This document shows positions 5,145 to 5,412 of a stretch of 5,412 bases of DNA, piece by piece. The position numbers and the translations under genes were made by a program. The notes below the pieces were generated by a model. It was given only the letters and a program-made list of their open reading frames with translations. It searched no databases and was not told where the DNA came from. Position 1 is the stretch's first letter; the number at the start of each line of letters is the position of its first letter. The DNA is from a bacterium. GTDB lineage: Bacteria > Bdellovibrionota > FAC87 > UBA2466. The DNA lies in assembly GCA_022842225.1 (NCBI GenBank), contig JALHPX010000239.1, positions 1 to 5,412 on the forward strand. The letters are read 5' to 3'.

Positions 5145-5412
5145 ATGGCACGTAAGAAAAAAAACGACGAAGAATTAGAACTCGAATTGGAACCTACCGA
5201 AATCGACGAAGAGATCGATGAAGAGGAAACCGAAGACGAGTCCGAAGAAATCTCTGAAGAAGAATCGGAAGAGGAAATGGTTTTGGCCGCAGAGCCCAAA
5301 GCCCGCAAACCGCGCGCACGCCGTGCAAAAAAGCCAAAAGAGCCGAAATTAGAAACACGCGAAGTCGCTCTGGAAGCAGCACCTGTTGCAGTAGCAGCAC
5401 CCTTAAAAGACA
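5145..5412 (+). CDS. Charged low-complexity protein: acidic then basic then Ala/Pro-rich (3'-partial)
   Basis: An ATG at 5145 with a strong ribosome site (GAAGGGGG, five bases upstream) opens a frame that runs off the window after 89 codons without a stop. It begins MARKKKND, then has a very acidic stretch of about residues 9-45, dominated by Glu with Asp, Ser, Leu and Ile. An abrupt basic, proline-containing patch follows (KARKPRARRAKKPKEPK, about 52-68), then an Ala/Val/Pro linker (about 76-86). It is almost certainly disordered and cytoplasmic, with no signal peptide or membrane segment. Such mixed tracts are common as N-terminal or linker regions of nucleic-acid-binding proteins, so a folded domain may follow beyond the edge. 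I do not recognise a family. The clean ribosome site and the strong codon periodicity of the GAA/GAG runs support a real gene. The serine-rich minus-strand frames here are its antisense image. Confidence 0.8.
   Translation, partial: MARKKKNDEELELELEPTEIDEEIDEEETEDESEEISEEESEEEMVLAAEPKARKPRARRAKKPKEPKLETREVALEAAPVAVAAPLKD

Noticed and set aside
5093..5308. Serine-rich minus-strand frame at the right edge
   Set aside because: The poly-Ser tract is the antisense image of the GAA/GAG-rich acidic gene on the plus strand, which has the real ribosome site.
1..5412. A defence, mobile or biosynthetic multi-gene system
   Set aside because: No transposase, integrase, toxin-antitoxin, CRISPR repeats, nuclease or synthase motifs were seen. 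The genes are mostly independent housekeeping or envelope functions on alternating strands.

Overview
The window is ordinary bacterial chromosome with dense genes, short gaps and base composition near even GC by eye. Signal peptides, an outer-membrane-barrel-like protein and a membrane PilZ protein point to a Gram-negative. The mixture (PilZ protein with a membrane domain, small secreted proteins of no known family, stand-alone MnmD) would fit Bdellovibrionota or a neighbouring former-deltaproteobacterial lineage. That placement is an inference; the window contains no rRNA or marker gene. I see no phage, transposon, CRISPR array or tRNA.

Layout, left to right: (1) an amidohydrolase_2-family metal hydrolase on + (3-803), possibly cut by the window edge. 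(2) Immediately after it, in a different frame, the C-terminal half of a BON domain (about 790-966), apparently a gene remnant, running tail-first into (3) a Mpo1-like (DUF962) membrane protein on - (922-1284). (4) A small exported, probable beta-barrel protein on - (1374-1922), with a near-consensus promoter upstream and a strong hairpin terminator downstream. (5) Divergent from it, a stand-alone MnmC-type tRNA wobble-uridine methyltransferase on + (2039-2761). Its stop codon overlaps that of (6) a four-helix membrane protein with a C-terminal PilZ domain on - (2758-3612). (7) A rhomboid protease on - (3670-4428), preceded by and probably translationally coupled to (8) an exported, low-complexity two-cysteine protein (4435-4968). 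(9) After a 176-bp divergent intergenic region, the start of a highly charged acidic-then-basic protein on + (5145 to the window end).

Working relationships: the exported two-cysteine protein and the rhomboid look like one transcription unit, with PilZ downstream on the same strand but carrying a likely promoter of its own. The other genes look like independent units with unrelated roles (tRNA modification, fatty-acid-type oxidation, hydrolase). I did not find convincing evidence of a new multi-gene system. The most notable items are the BON-domain remnant, the charge-segmented protein at the right edge, and the exported-protein/rhomboid pair.
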